Below, piece by piece: positions 33,417 to 42,463 of a stretch of 64,000 nucleotides of DNA. The notes under the pieces are model-generated. The model ran no database searches. It was not told the origin of the DNA and was given only the letters and a program-made list of their open reading frames with translations. The position numbers and the translations under genes are program-made. Every line of letters starts with the position of its first letter. The stretch's first letter is position 1. This stretch comes from Pyrobaculum ferrireducens (GTDB lineage Archaea > Thermoproteota > Thermoprotei > Thermoproteales > Thermoproteaceae), in NCBI RefSeq assembly GCF_000234805.1, contig NC_016645.1:310001-374000 (forward strand), written 5' to 3'.

Positions 33417-33980
33417 GTGATTCGCCACCTCATGCTGTCGCAGAGGTATCTCAAGGCGTTGCTGGAGGGAAGCAAGAAGTCCACGATTAGGCCGGGGGTC
33501 TTGAGGGTAGCCGAGAGAGTCTACATACACAGCGGAGGGAAAATCGTCGCCGTGGCTGAGGTGGCTGAGGTGGTGTACAAGCGGGTTTCCGAGCTGACCG
33601 AGAGAGACGCCCTGCTAGACGGCTTCAGCTCCCGGGAGGAGCTGGTGGCTTACCTAAAAAAGAGGTACCCCGGCCTGCGGGACGACGCGGTGGTCACAGT
33701 TGTAAAATTCGGCAAGGTGAGCAGGTTGGAGATGCCAGAAGACGCCCACTACGGAGGGCTGACGCCGGTGGAGATAGCGACGCTGGCTTTGAATAAGCTT
33801 AGGCTAAGCCCACGCGAGCAGAAAGTGCTGAAAGCCGTGGTGGAGACCGGGAGCCTCAGAAAGGCGGCGATTAAGCTCTACGGAACAGTGGAGAAGAGGG
33901 GGGTGATTAGGAAGATTTTAAGAAAAGCCGCGTCGCTACTCATGAATGGAGGCCTGGACCGCGAAATTAAAGACTATTAA
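33417..33980 (+). CDS. ASCH-domain protein with C-terminal HTH
   Basis: 187 aa from GTG 33417. The N-terminal ASCH/PUA-like fold is MLSQRYLKALLEGSKKSTIR, with VYIHSGGKIVAVAEVAEVVY. It is followed by a C-terminal helix-turn-helix (LSPREQKVLKAVVETGSLRK with AAIKLYG). ASCH domains bind RNA or modified nucleobases; the HTH suggests nucleic-acid-dependent regulation. It overlaps the radical SAM gene by 35 nt, so they are co-translated. A TATA (GATTTAAAT, about 33390-33398) is about 24 nt upstream. Confidence 0.8.
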   Translation: MIRHLMLSQRYLKALLEGSKKSTIRPGVLRVAERVYIHSGGKIVAVAEVAEVVYKRVSELTERDALLDGFSSREELVAYLKKRYPGLRDDAVVTVVKFGKVSRLEMPEDAHYGGLTPVEIATLALNKLRLSPREQKVLKAVVETGSLRKAAIKLYGTVEKRGVIRKILRKAASLLMNGGLDREIKDY

Positions 33981-35019
33981 GACATTGGAGGAGAGGCTGG
34001 CCAGAGAGGAGACTCTAGAGGCTAGGAGAGACCACCACGCAAAGAGGCCGCCCAGGCCCTGTGGCATAACTATACACACAGGTGTCGGTTGCCCTCTGGC
34101 GTGTGCGTACTGCTACATATACGACATGGGTTTCCCCGGTGCCGCGTCGCCCTACAGACTAACGCCTCTACAAATGGCATACGCCATTGCGGCGAACCCC
34201 CACGTGGCGGTGGGGGAGTGGGGCACCTTGGTTGCTGTGGGATCTGTTACGGAGCCCTTTCTCCCAGAGACGAAAGAGCTGGCGGTGGGCTACATGAAGG
34301 CGGTGGCCGCCTACCTAGGCAACCCGATCCAAGTTTCGACAAAAATGCCGCCTCCCGCCGAGCTCGCAGATGTTCAGAAGGGGCTTGACGTCTTGATAAG
34401 CGTCACCGACTTAAGCGGTAGACTGGAGCCGAAGGCGCCCAGCCCGGCGGATAGGCTCAGGGCGGGTGCTGAGTTGCTGAGGCGGGGCGTCAACGTCACA
34501 CTTTTCGTCCGGCCGGTGGTGCCCGACGTCACGGATAGAGAGCTGACACGGCTCCTAGCTTATGCACGTGAGCTGGGCTTCCGCAGGGTTGTTTTCGGCA
34601 CCCTCCGAGTGACGGCGGGAATAGCCGCCAGGCTCAAAGCTTTCGGGGTCGACGTTAGGCCGTATGTCAAGGAGCTACATCCGAGGCGGCAGACGGCGAT
34701 TAACTACCCCAAGAGCCGGGTCGTGGCTACGGCGAAGGAGCTGGGATTTGAGGTCTTGCCAGCCTCCTGCGCCTCCAACGTAGTCGCCCACGGACAGGCG
34801 TGTGCCCTGTGCCGCTGGGGGCCATGCGGCGACTTAAAGAAGCTGAGAGCCGACCCCGAGGAAATTAGGGAGTATCTAGAGGCGCGTGGTTACAGAGGCG
34901 CGGGCGTGGCTGTGGAGGGGCTACGCATCCGCCTCAACATAAAGATATCACGTGTCGACAAGATATTCCTAGAGCAGGCGACGAGGCTACCGGTGAAGGA
35001 GGGGGCTGGACGCAACTGA
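33946..35019 (+). CDS. Radical SAM protein (SplB-like)
   Basis: 357 aa. The radical-SAM cluster motif C-x3-C-x2-C occurs as CPLACAYC at about 49-56, after HTGVGCPL. VAVGSVTEPFLPETKEL is typical of the SplB/archaeal radical SAM subgroup. A second Cys set near the C-terminus (CASNVVAHGQACALCRWGPC) may bind an auxiliary cluster. Substrate unknown; coupling to an ASCH/HTH protein hints at RNA or nucleobase chemistry. Confidence 0.85.
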   Translation: MEAWTAKLKTIKTLEERLAREETLEARRDHHAKRPPRPCGITIHTGVGCPLACAYCYIYDMGFPGAASPYRLTPLQMAYAIAANPHVAVGEWGTLVAVGSVTEPFLPETKELAVGYMKAVAAYLGNPIQVSTKMPPPAELADVQKGLDVLISVTDLSGRLEPKAPSPADRLRAGAELLRRGVNVTLFVRPVVPDVTDRELTRLLAYARELGFRRVVFGTLRVTAGIAARLKAFGVDVRPYVKELHPRRQTAINYPKSRVVATAKELGFEVLPASCASNVVAHGQACALCRWGPCGDLKKLRADPEEIREYLEARGYRGAGVAVEGLRIRLNIKISRVDKIFLEQATRLPVKEGAGRN

Positions 35020-35030
35020 GGCGTTTGTCG

Positions 35031-36197
35031 TCAGTAGCGGCTGGCTAGCCTCTTCTGCATATTCGTAGGCCACATGAGGTGTGTGAGCGACTCCGGCGTT
35101 TTCGACAGCAGAGCCGTCAGCACAGCCTCGACGAGGTCGGGGCTCACCCTCACGTATTGATCCACGGCGTCGAGAATCTGGGGGTATCCGGTCACCGTCG
35201 AGGTGGTGGACGCCAGGTAGGACACTATCTCCCCCACGCCCAGGCCCCCCATATCTAAGACCTCTACTCGCACCGCCGTTCTGTGACCCGGCGGCATGTA
35301 GTACACGACCTCCACGTCGCCAAGCAGACGCAAGTGGGGATACGTCGAGGTGGTGAGCACCGCGTTAAAGTTCTGGCCGAACTCCACCAGCCTTCTACAA
35401 AGCCTCTCGCCCTTAGGACTGAGGCCTACCCGCTCCCCCTTGTAGCATTTCAGAATAGCCTCCCTCTCCGGACCTCCCTCGCAGTCTGCATAGTGTATAG
35501 AAACCCACCTAGGCAGAAGATCTCGCAACTTGCCTAGGCTGAAGTATTCGCCGGGCCTCAGCATCGCCGAGGCGGCGACCTTGTCGTTTACAGGTAGGCA
35601 CCTCCCAGCTAGTAGGGATAGATACCTCGACCTAACCCTCTTTGCCACAGCGACGATGCTGGCGCCGCTCCTCGCGGCGTAGTTGAGGAGTCTATCCACC
35701 ACCTTGTTGACCTCCTCGAGGCGCCCTCCCCTCACGGCGAGGTTGAAGGGCAGGGGGTGGATAGCTATTTCGCCATCCAGCACCAGAAGATCGAACCTCT
35801 TCTCCCCCCTCAACCTACCCGCTAAGAGCCTCGCCGCGAGGCGCTTCTCCAGCAACGCCGCATATCTCGAAACATCGCCCTCTCTGCTGTCGGCGAAGTA
35901 TAGCGTCCCCGTTAGAAACCTGTCCTGCACCCCGCCGGAGACGCCTACGTAGCCGTAGGCGATGACGGTGAAGACGCCGCCGACAAGCTCAAGGGAGGGC
36001 GAGCCGTAGGAGGAGTCCACGGCGTACACGTCGAAGCTCCGCGGGGGGCCGATCTGCCTCACCTCAACTGCGTTTCTTAAAGAAGCGAGTTCCTCCAGTG
36101 TTTTGCGTAGCCGCGAGATTTTCTCGGCGTGCCTCTCCACGTCGTGTCTTAAGGCGATTATCAGATCGGGCTCTAGCCAGTAGTCGAGGGTCTCCAT
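35031..36197 (-). CDS. nurA: NurA-type nuclease
   Basis: 388 aa. YAVDSSYGSPSLELVGGVFT (about 58-77) carries the first catalytic Asp of the NurA fold and DLLVLDGEIAI (about 135-145) the second. NurA degrades DNA ends together with HerA in archaeal homologous recombination. The start abuts the HerA stop without a gap, consistent with a HerA-NurA pair. Mre11/Rad50 are not adjacent here. Confidence 0.83.
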   Translation of the reverse strand: METLDYWLEPDLIIALRHDVERHAEKISRLRKTLEELASLRNAVEVRQIGPPRSFDVYAVDSSYGSPSLELVGGVFTVIAYGYVGVSGGVQDRFLTGTLYFADSREGDVSRYAALLEKRLAARLLAGRLRGEKRFDLLVLDGEIAIHPLPFNLAVRGGRLEEVNKVVDRLLNYAARSGASIVAVAKRVRSRYLSLLAGRCLPVNDKVAASAMLRPGEYFSLGKLRDLLPRWVSIHYADCEGGPEREAILKCYKGERVGLSPKGERLCRRLVEFGQNFNAVLTTSTYPHLRLLGDVEVVYYMPPGHRTAVRVEVLDMGGLGVGEIVSYLASTTSTVTGYPQILDAVDQYVRVSPDLVEAVLTALLSKTPESLTHLMWPTNMQKRLASRY

Positions 36198-37556
36198 CTA
36201 CGCCACCTCTTTTGTCTTTATCAACACGGGCCTCCTCAGCGGGTTCATAAGCCCGGCGACGAAAAACTCCCTGGGCTGTAGCTGGGCTAACACGCCTTCG
36301 TTTATGTCGGCGAGATCTAGGTATGTGGATATTTCCCTCACGTCGGTGGGGGCCGTGAGGCGGGAGAAGAATACGGTGCCTAGATTTGCCCTTATCGACG
36401 GGTCGATGTCGCCTACTATTCTCTGACTCGCCAGGATTATGGAGAGGCCCCACTTACGGCCCTCTCTGACGGTGGTCTCTATGGCGTCTTTTGAAATTGT
36501 CCAGGTCTGTGGCGCGTAGTTCTGCGCCTCGTCAACCACAAACACTAGGCGGGCCGGGGCCTTTCCGCTCTTCACACTCGCCCAAGCCGCTTCGATGACT
36601 GTGGCAATTATGGCTTGCTTTACCGAGAGGTCTGTGTCGTAGCTTAGATCCACAACCACGGGAGAGGCGTCGAGAGAGAGGATGTCCTCGGGAGTTTTAA
36701 CTCTGTTGTTTAGCTCTTCAAAAAAGGCGTTGTCAACAAGCTGCCTCAGGTACAGCTCCACCTTCTCTATAGTGGAGTCCCGCGCGTTCAGCCTCTTCAT
36801 AACTCTCCGCAGATGTGCCACAAACGCATCTTTAGACCACTTCCCTTCATACGTCATGGTGGCTATTTCGAGATACTCCCCGTGCGTCTGCCACTGAAGC
36901 TGAGCCACCCTGGCTATCACAGAGGCGAGGATGTTCGGCGGTATCTTAACCTCGGTGGACTTTATAACAGCGCCGTAGTAGGGGGCGTAGTCCACGCCGG
37001 TGTGGTCGAAAACAATCACCTTGTAGCCCCTCGCCGAGAGCTCGTTTATCAACGCCCTCACCAGCCTAGACTTGCCCATGCCCGTGGCCCCGAAGACCCC
37101 CACGTGGTGCGTCACGTAGCGAACGTCAAGCGGAAGAGCCCACCCTGAGTATTTGTGCGCCCCCACGTAGATGTAGTCCCCCTTGAAGACGCCCTCCAGC
37201 GCCGAGGCGTCTAGGAGGTACACTTTTGAGCCCGGCGTCACTACGTTTGTCACCTCAGTCAATCTGCCGTCTCTAATCGCCACGTAGGGCTTAACAACCG
37301 CAGAGGTGTAGGGGAGGAGTATGCCGTAGTCCACCATCTCAGGCCTATCCACATACGGAGTCCTCACCCTGTCGCGTATCACAGGCTCCAGCTTGGTCAC
37401 GCGCCGCAGAAAACCCACGATGACCTCGCCCGGGTTTTCCCGATCCACAACCCCGACTAGCTGCTCCTCGACGGCGTAGCGCTCGGCAGAGCGGTAAATC
37501 TGGACGGGTATGGAGCCTATAGTGGCGCCGCTCACAACTATCCCCAGCTCCTTCAC
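36198..37556 (-). CDS. herA: HerA-type DNA helicase/translocase
   Basis: 452 aa, GTG start. An N-terminal HAS-barrel-like region is followed by Walker A GATGMGKSRL (about 172-181), Walker B LVFVVDEAQNYAP (about 333-345) and an Arg-finger region near the C-terminus: the HerA/FtsK-type hexameric translocase. It works with NurA to resect DNA ends. A TATA (CTTTTATAAACG on minus, about 37573-37584) fits the start. Shorter than some HerA proteins but motifs are intact. Confidence 0.87.
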   Translation of the reverse strand: MKELGIVVSGATIGSIPVQIYRSAERYAVEEQLVGVVDRENPGEVIVGFLRRVTKLEPVIRDRVRTPYVDRPEMVDYGILLPYTSAVVKPYVAIRDGRLTEVTNVVTPGSKVYLLDASALEGVFKGDYIYVGAHKYSGWALPLDVRYVTHHVGVFGATGMGKSRLVRALINELSARGYKVIVFDHTGVDYAPYYGAVIKSTEVKIPPNILASVIARVAQLQWQTHGEYLEIATMTYEGKWSKDAFVAHLRRVMKRLNARDSTIEKVELYLRQLVDNAFFEELNNRVKTPEDILSLDASPVVVDLSYDTDLSVKQAIIATVIEAAWASVKSGKAPARLVFVVDEAQNYAPQTWTISKDAIETTVREGRKWGLSIILASQRIVGDIDPSIRANLGTVFFSRLTAPTDVREISTYLDLADINEGVLAQLQPREFFVAGLMNPLRRPVLIKTKEVA

Positions 37557-37576
37557 AGTAGGTACACAGCCACCGT

Positions 37577-38209
37577 TTATAAAAGAACCTCCACTTCCAC
37601 AATATCGCCGTCTTTCACGTTCAGCACGTCGCGGAGCCTCACAGGCGCGATGACTTCGATGACGTCAGTTGGGTGGTGAGTCCGCTCCGGCATAACGACT
37701 GCGCCCTCGACGCCGTTGACCCTCGCTCTAAATGCCTTGACGCTTCCATAAGTCCGCAGACCGTTTGAGAACCCAGGTATTACGACGCCAGGCAACCCGT
37801 CTAGATACCTCCTGTATGGGAGGTACTGCGGATCCAGCTTTACGTTAAGCGTACCCGGGTAGGGCGCAAAGCCAAGCTTGTCCTCTATAGCCCTCTTGTA
37901 GCCTTCTAGCGATATGTAGAAGGCGCCCTCGCCGAGGCCGCTTACGACGCGCCCCACCAGCCTAATAGAAGCTATGTTAAAGTAGCGTAGGAGATCTCTA
38001 AGGACAGAACTCAGGAGATCTCTCCCCTTTGGGGTAAGCTTGACCACCGGACTCTCTGCCACGTAGCCCTCTTCCCTCAGCTGTTTTAGCAACTTGTATA
38101 AACCCTGGCGTGTGACGCAGAGCCTCCTAGCCGCCTCGGCTACGGGCAACCCCTCCACCGAGGCGAGCGCTATTAGATCCCCCACTAGTCGCCTCTCTTG
38201 GCACTCCAT
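37577..38209 (-). CDS. Archaeal CTP-dependent riboflavin kinase fused to HTH (RbkR-type)
   Basis: 210 aa. The N-terminal HTH (PVAEAARRLCVTRQGLYKLL) is followed by the archaeal riboflavin kinase barrel: GRVVSGLGEGAFYISLEGY, GFAPYPGTLNVKLDPQ, GAVVMPERTHHP and VIEVIAPVRLRD. It makes FMN from riboflavin using CTP and probably also represses riboflavin genes. ATG 38209 is chosen over GTG 38224; both overlap the aldolase gene end. Translationally coupled to the aldolase. Confidence 0.88.
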   Translation of the reverse strand: MECQERRLVGDLIALASVEGLPVAEAARRLCVTRQGLYKLLKQLREEGYVAESPVVKLTPKGRDLLSSVLRDLLRYFNIASIRLVGRVVSGLGEGAFYISLEGYKRAIEDKLGFAPYPGTLNVKLDPQYLPYRRYLDGLPGVVIPGFSNGLRTYGSVKAFRARVNGVEGAVVMPERTHHPTDVIEVIAPVRLRDVLNVKDGDIVEVEVLL

Positions 38210-38784
38210 AACTCCATTACCCACTTGTAGAACGTGGCCCTCGCCAGATCAGCCACGACCTCTATCCTGTTCACAGCCTCGGCTAGGTCTCTGCCCACGG
38301 CCACCACGCCGTGTCGCTTCAAGATAGCCACGTTGCTCTTCTCAAGCGCCGCGGCGACGGCCTCGGCGAGCTCGGCAGTCCCCGGCTGGATGTAGGGCAC
38401 CACGGCTATCCCCGACCCCAGGTAGGCCTCGGCCTCGGAGAGGAGATCCGCCTCTATCCTCTCGGCGAGTAGCGTAGGCAATACGTCATGGGTATGGACG
38501 ACGGCGCCGACATCCCTCCTCCTTCTATATATTGCGACGTGCATACGCCACTCGCTTGTGGGCCTGAGCCTCCCCTTGACCACCTCTCCCTCGCCGTTGA
38601 TCCACACCAGGTCCCCCGCCTCGAGAAACGGCTTCGGGTAGGAGGTCGGCGTGACGACAAACAGCCCGTCCACAGACACAGAAACATTACCAGAGAGCAG
38701 AGTCAAATGCCCCCTCTCATAAAGCAGACGAGTGTATCTAACCAACTCATCTACCACAGACACACGCAGAAGAGGTATAGACAT
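38185..38784 (-). CDS. Class II aldolase/adducin family protein (fuculose-phosphate aldolase-like)
   Basis: 199 aa. LLSGNVSVSVDG, then TPTSYPKPFLEAGDLVWI, PTSEWRMHVAIY, VVHTHDVLPTLLAE and ILKRHGVVAVG contain the zinc-binding His residues (H-x-H in VHTHD, later RHG) and catalytic Glu of the class II aldolase fold. It cleaves or forms a sugar-phosphate C-C bond with dihydroxyacetone phosphate or lactaldehyde. Overlap with the riboflavin kinase suggests a role in cofactor-related carbon metabolism, but this is inference. Confidence 0.85.
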   Translation of the reverse strand: MSIPLLRVSVVDELVRYTRLLYERGHLTLLSGNVSVSVDGLFVVTPTSYPKPFLEAGDLVWINGEGEVVKGRLRPTSEWRMHVAIYRRRRDVGAVVHTHDVLPTLLAERIEADLLSEAEAYLGSGIAVVPYIQPGTAELAEAVAAALEKSNVAILKRHGVVAVGRDLAEAVNRIEVVADLARATFYKWVMELWSAKRGD

Positions 38785-38890
38785 ATTTGTGCTTTATGTC
38801 CTCTTACACTAGCCGGCGACGCCGAACTCTCAATGGAGTCGGATTCGACGCGGAACAACAATTCTAACCTTTAAGTTGCCCATGTCGAGG

Positions 38891-38905
38891 GAAGCCCTCG
38901 GCTTC
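38891..38905. repeat. Short hairpin in the intergenic region
   Basis: GAAGCC and GGCTTC separated by CTC form a 6-bp stem. The surrounding sequence (about 38880-38930) looks like neither gene nor promoter. It could be a transcription stop for leftward transcription or the end of a lost insertion element. No other feature is seen in 38785-38931. Confidence 0.35.
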
Positions 38906-38931
38906 TATGAACCGCGGCTTTAGCTGTTGAC

Positions 38932-39498
38932 TTATTTTCCATGCCTCTTCATATACCGTTCTATGTAGTAGAACGCAAATCTAAGTAGAATGACGTCGTG
39001 GATATAGCGAATCCAGCTCAGCCTAGCGTATTCAGGCGGAATTCCTAGATGAGCCAGAAAATTAGGCGACACTACGAGGCCGGCGGTGTAGGGAATTGCG
39101 GAGAGAGGCGTAATCAATATCATTGAAATGAAGAAAGGCTTGTAGAAGAGCCGCCGGGGTCTTATTCTGAAGGCGGGTAGTATAAGCAGGTAAGCGACGA
39201 GATAGATCAGCCAGAATAGTAAGAAGTACCAACCCCCAATTCCGATGAATATAGATAGGTAAGGCACGAGCAGATGGACTAGAGAAAGCCAGCGTGGAGA
39301 TCCAATAATCGGGCTGGCGATCCAGGCAACTGCAAAGCCGTATGCGGAGAGGGGCGCCGCCGCAAGGAGAGTCGGTGCGTATGGGAAGAACCTAGCTGAG
39401 AAGAGGGAGAAGGCCCCAAAAAATGGCGTGAGTTCAGTTATAAGCCAGCGGGATAATGACTCCGCCCGTGGAGCCATATGCATAGAACTCGCGGGCAT
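38932..39498 (-). CDS. Polytopic membrane protein, copy B
   Basis: 188 aa with about four to five hydrophobic helices; APLSAYGFAVAWI, IPYTAGLVV, GIPPEYARLS and RYIHDVILLRFAFYYIERY are its best conserved parts versus copy A (41957-42400). The start region overlaps the end of the secreted-protein gene by about 65 nt; internal alternatives lack start codons, so translational coupling is likely. Not assigned to a family. It pairs with the secreted protein in both duplicate units, suggesting a membrane anchor or export partner. Confidence 0.72.
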   Translation of the reverse strand: MPASSMHMAPRAESLSRWLITELTPFFGAFSLFSARFFPYAPTLLAAAPLSAYGFAVAWIASPIIGSPRWLSLVHLLVPYLSIFIGIGGWYFLLFWLIYLVAYLLILPAFRIRPRRLFYKPFFISMILITPLSAIPYTAGLVVSPNFLAHLGIPPEYARLSWIRYIHDVILLRFAFYYIERYMKRHGK

Positions 39499-41702
39499 CG
39501 TTAAATAAGTTCTGGAAGTCGTAAGGCGAGGCCACGGGCGCCTTGAAGGTCGTGCCTATTACATAATTTGAATCGTCGTTATTGTTGCGGTAGTAGTAAA
39601 CCCTTATGTAGTACGTAACCGTAGTGGATCTGATGCCACCTAACGAGCCAGGCACAGACTGTGCCAAGAACATGCTTCTCACAGCTCCATTTGTATCGAC
39701 CCCAGCCGAATATCCCGGCCCGCTGTATGCGACTCCGTTTACCGTCACGGAGCAACCGCTGTAAGCCGGCCCTTGCACGCCGGAAAGTATTATGGAGAAC
39801 GCAGTTAGGCCTAGTCCCACCAGCGGGTTTGTATAAAGTGCAACCCACCCTAACAACACGGCCAACTCGCTATACACCTGTATACCTGTGGTAAGTTGGG
39901 CGATGGAAATTAAGAAGTTTACAGGCGTCCAATAGCCCGTAGAGCTGGCCGCATTTACATATAATTGTTTAAGTGCATTTGACGGCGACGCCCAGCATAC
40001 GCTCATTAGATAGGTCTTGCCTGGCAAGTCGTAAGTCGCATGGGTGTACGACACCCTGAATATCCAATCTGCAGATGACACTGGTATACCATGAAGAATT
40101 TGCGAGGCTAGCTCGGCCTTGGCCATTATGTGTGGATTTGTTTCACCGCGGTTTTGCGTGGGGTTGTTGGTTAGATGTGAAGACGCCGTTTCTCCAGATA
40201 TTAACAAACCTCTCGTCTCCCGTGATGTTAAACAGAAGGAAGCCGCGTCTAAACATGTATTTGCCGTATACCCACGTGGATGAGTTGTGTAGCCATATCT
40301 CGGCCCATTTATAGCCACTTAGCTTCAAGGTGCCCATCTTAATGTAGGGGTAGTAGGAACTCCCGCTGAGGGGTGTCAACGGCGGATCGAATTCCAACAC
40401 TATGGGGACCAAACTCGAGTTAAACTTAAACAGTGTAAATCCACCTTGCGCTGAGAAAGTGGTAGCCGAAGATTTAAATGTCTGACAGAGACCGGAGTTG
40501 CTCGTCAGAGTCATGTATAGTGTTCCAGCAAGATACCCACCAATATATATCCTTACCGTTTGACTCGTCCTTCCCGCACAGTTATATAATTCCAAATCTC
40601 CAATGTATAATGATGTAAAATCTACTGAAGCTCCTTGAGGAATTTTTCCGATGAAGAGAATACGCCTTGTCTTGTAGAAATATGTTGAGTAGAAGTTATC
40701 CTCCACTAAAGCGCTGACGTAGTCAAACACTATATTGCCCCATGTGGGGTCAAATGGGCAGGGGCGTTCGTACTCTAAGGTCACTGTTGGCTCAAAGAGT
40801 ATCGTCACATCCCACGGACCTGTGAACACGTCTACACTGATGAATAGATATTTAGAACGCAACTGTGTAGGTATCTGGAATGTGTAGATGTAGCCAAAGT
40901 TCGTGGTGACGTAGGACGTCGCCGTCATGACGTATGTCTGGCTGGGGAGTGTCTGGGTGGGAATGTCGCTGTAGTGCAACGTTAGACGTACGGAGGAGGC
41001 AGGCGCGCCGCGTACGGCCACGTTAATGGCAGTAACGCCACGGCCGACATAAGCGTATGTCTGTGTGGTGTAGCTGTATGTTTTTGCGGCTGTGTTGAAA
41101 TCCGTGGCGTATGTGAATCTCACCGAGAAACTGCCCCTGGTGGATACTGGCGGTGAATGAATTCTGAATATATATCTTGAATACGAAGACGCCGTAGCGG
41201 CTACCGAGACTTCGGGAGGTGACTGCCACCTCCCCCTTAAAACCCTAATGACGGTCTTGTTAACCTCATAGACGTCAGGAGAAATTTCGCGGCCACTCAG
41301 AATAATTGTAGCTGATGCAGATGGTAAGCCGTCTTTCTCGGGATTATCGCTGTACAAAATCTCAATCTTTCTATCACCCACCACCAACACAGCCCTTTTG
41401 CCCTTGTTTATGTGTACTCTTTCTGCCTTTTTAGGAATTGCCAGGAATGGGCCTGAGAACACGGGCACGGTGAGATTCACGGGCCTCCGTGGATCAAAAC
41501 TACCCTCAGCCCATACGGCGTCTTTAAACTCAAGTATATGTACCTTGATGAGGGGAACCGGCGTGCCGTTTATTACAACGTATATATGTTCCGGTATTCT
41601 ATCCACAGCAACGAGAACTACGTCATCAAACGAATTTGATATCGCCATGGCTATGGCGGACACCGCCAACACAACTATTGTCGTCACTTCTGCCCACCTC
41701 AT
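39434..41702 (-). pseudogene. Large secreted protein, copy B, split by a frameshift
   Basis: Starts at ATG 41702 (MRWAEVTTIVVLAV, signal/anchor helix) with a TATA box (ATATATATAC on minus, about 41718-41729) 24 nt upstream. Frame 1 runs to about 40160 and stops. A second frame, continuing the alignment with copy A from NPTQNRGETNPHI, runs from about 40170 to 39434. The break lies in AACCAACAACCCC around 40160-40180 and needs a one- or two-base indel. The whole would be about 755 aa. It could be a real pseudogene, a sequencing error or a programmed shift. The protein looks extracytoplasmic, Tyr/Ser/Thr-rich and beta-type. Confidence 0.78.
41017..41174. repeat. 158-bp identical tract, copy B
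   Basis: Base-for-base identical to 44043-44200 although the paralogous genes around it are clearly diverged. It encodes the stretch from FRIHSPPVSTRGSFSVRFTY to GRGVTAINVA of the secreted proteins. Confidence 0.95.
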
Positions 41703-41775
41703 ACCATGCCAGGCGAATTTGTATATATATATCGCTGGACAATAACCGATAAGTTTATTTGTCAAATCATGAAAA

Positions 41776-41888
41776 CTATATAGTTGGTTGAGGCCCTAGC
41801 CCTATCTTCTCTCTATACTCGTCGTAGCGCTTGACCACCTCGGCGTGCCACCTCTCCGAACCAGACCCCTCTTGGGGATATACGAGAG
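41776..41888 (-). pseudogene. 3' remnant of a geranylgeranyl reductase gene
   Basis: The minus strand encodes YPQEGSGSERWHAEVVKRYD then EYREKIGLGPQPTI-stop, against YPESQSDLDKWHAEVVKKYN then EFREKIGLGPLPLA-stop at the end of the intact gene (44781-46142). Only the last ~35 codons remain. It marks the breakpoint of the tandem duplication that created the copy B unit. Bases 41889-41956 between it and copy A of the membrane gene show nothing. Confidence 0.88.
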
Positions 41889-41956
41889 ATTAATTTCTCT
41901 ATATGCGTAAAAGAACATCTTTAAGACACAGAGACTTAATTTTACACATTTATGCC

Positions 41957-42400
41957 TTACTCTTCGGCACCGTGATTTCTCACGTAACGTCCCACGTAGC
42001 AGTATACAGCCCTGAGCAGAGCTACGTCGTGAATGTAGCGTACATAACTCAGCCGGGCGTACTCCGGCGGCACACCTATGTGCCAGAGGAAGGACGGCGG
42101 CACTAACAACCCCGCTGTATATGGAAACGCCGCCAATGGCGTTACGAGAATTAGAGCAGTTAGGAAAGGCTTGTAAAACACCCTGGCTGGCTTGATTACA
42201 AATAGCGGCAGAAGAAAGATGCATAGTATAAGATATAGAAGCCAGAAGAGGAGAAGCCACCAGCCCAGAGAGCCAAATAGGAGGGAGAGGTAGGGCGCCG
42301 ATAGATGTACTAATGCCAACCAGCGGGGGAGTCCCAATAGCGGGTTCGCTATCCACGCCACCGCAAAGCCGTAAGCCGAAAGAGGCGCGGCCGCCAGCAA
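41957..42400 (-). CDS. Polytopic membrane protein, copy A
   Basis: 147 aa from TTG 42400 (LAAAPLSAYGFAVAWIANPL), about four hydrophobic helices, and the same conserved C-terminus as copy B (GVPPEYARLSYVRYIHDVAL). The reading frame is open further upstream through NSPFFCVFSLYIAKFFIYAP directly after the stop codon of the preceding secreted-protein gene and in the same frame. The true N-terminus may therefore start nearer that stop with a non-standard codon, and homology to copy B supports a longer protein. Confidence 0.7.
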   Translation of the reverse strand: MLAAAPLSAYGFAVAWIANPLLGLPRWLALVHLSAPYLSLLFGSLGWWLLLFWLLYLILCIFLLPLFVIKPARVFYKPFLTALILVTPLAAFPYTAGLLVPPSFLWHIGVPPEYARLSYVRYIHDVALLRAVYCYVGRYVRNHGAEE

Positions 42401-42463
42401 CTGGGGTGCGTAAATAAAGAACTTAGCAATATAGAGGGAGAAAACGCAGAAAAAGGGACTATT

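Noticed and set aside
41802-42356. Open frame spanning the reductase relic and membrane protein A
   Set aside because: It crosses two homologous units in the wrong frame; the correct frames match known paralogues.
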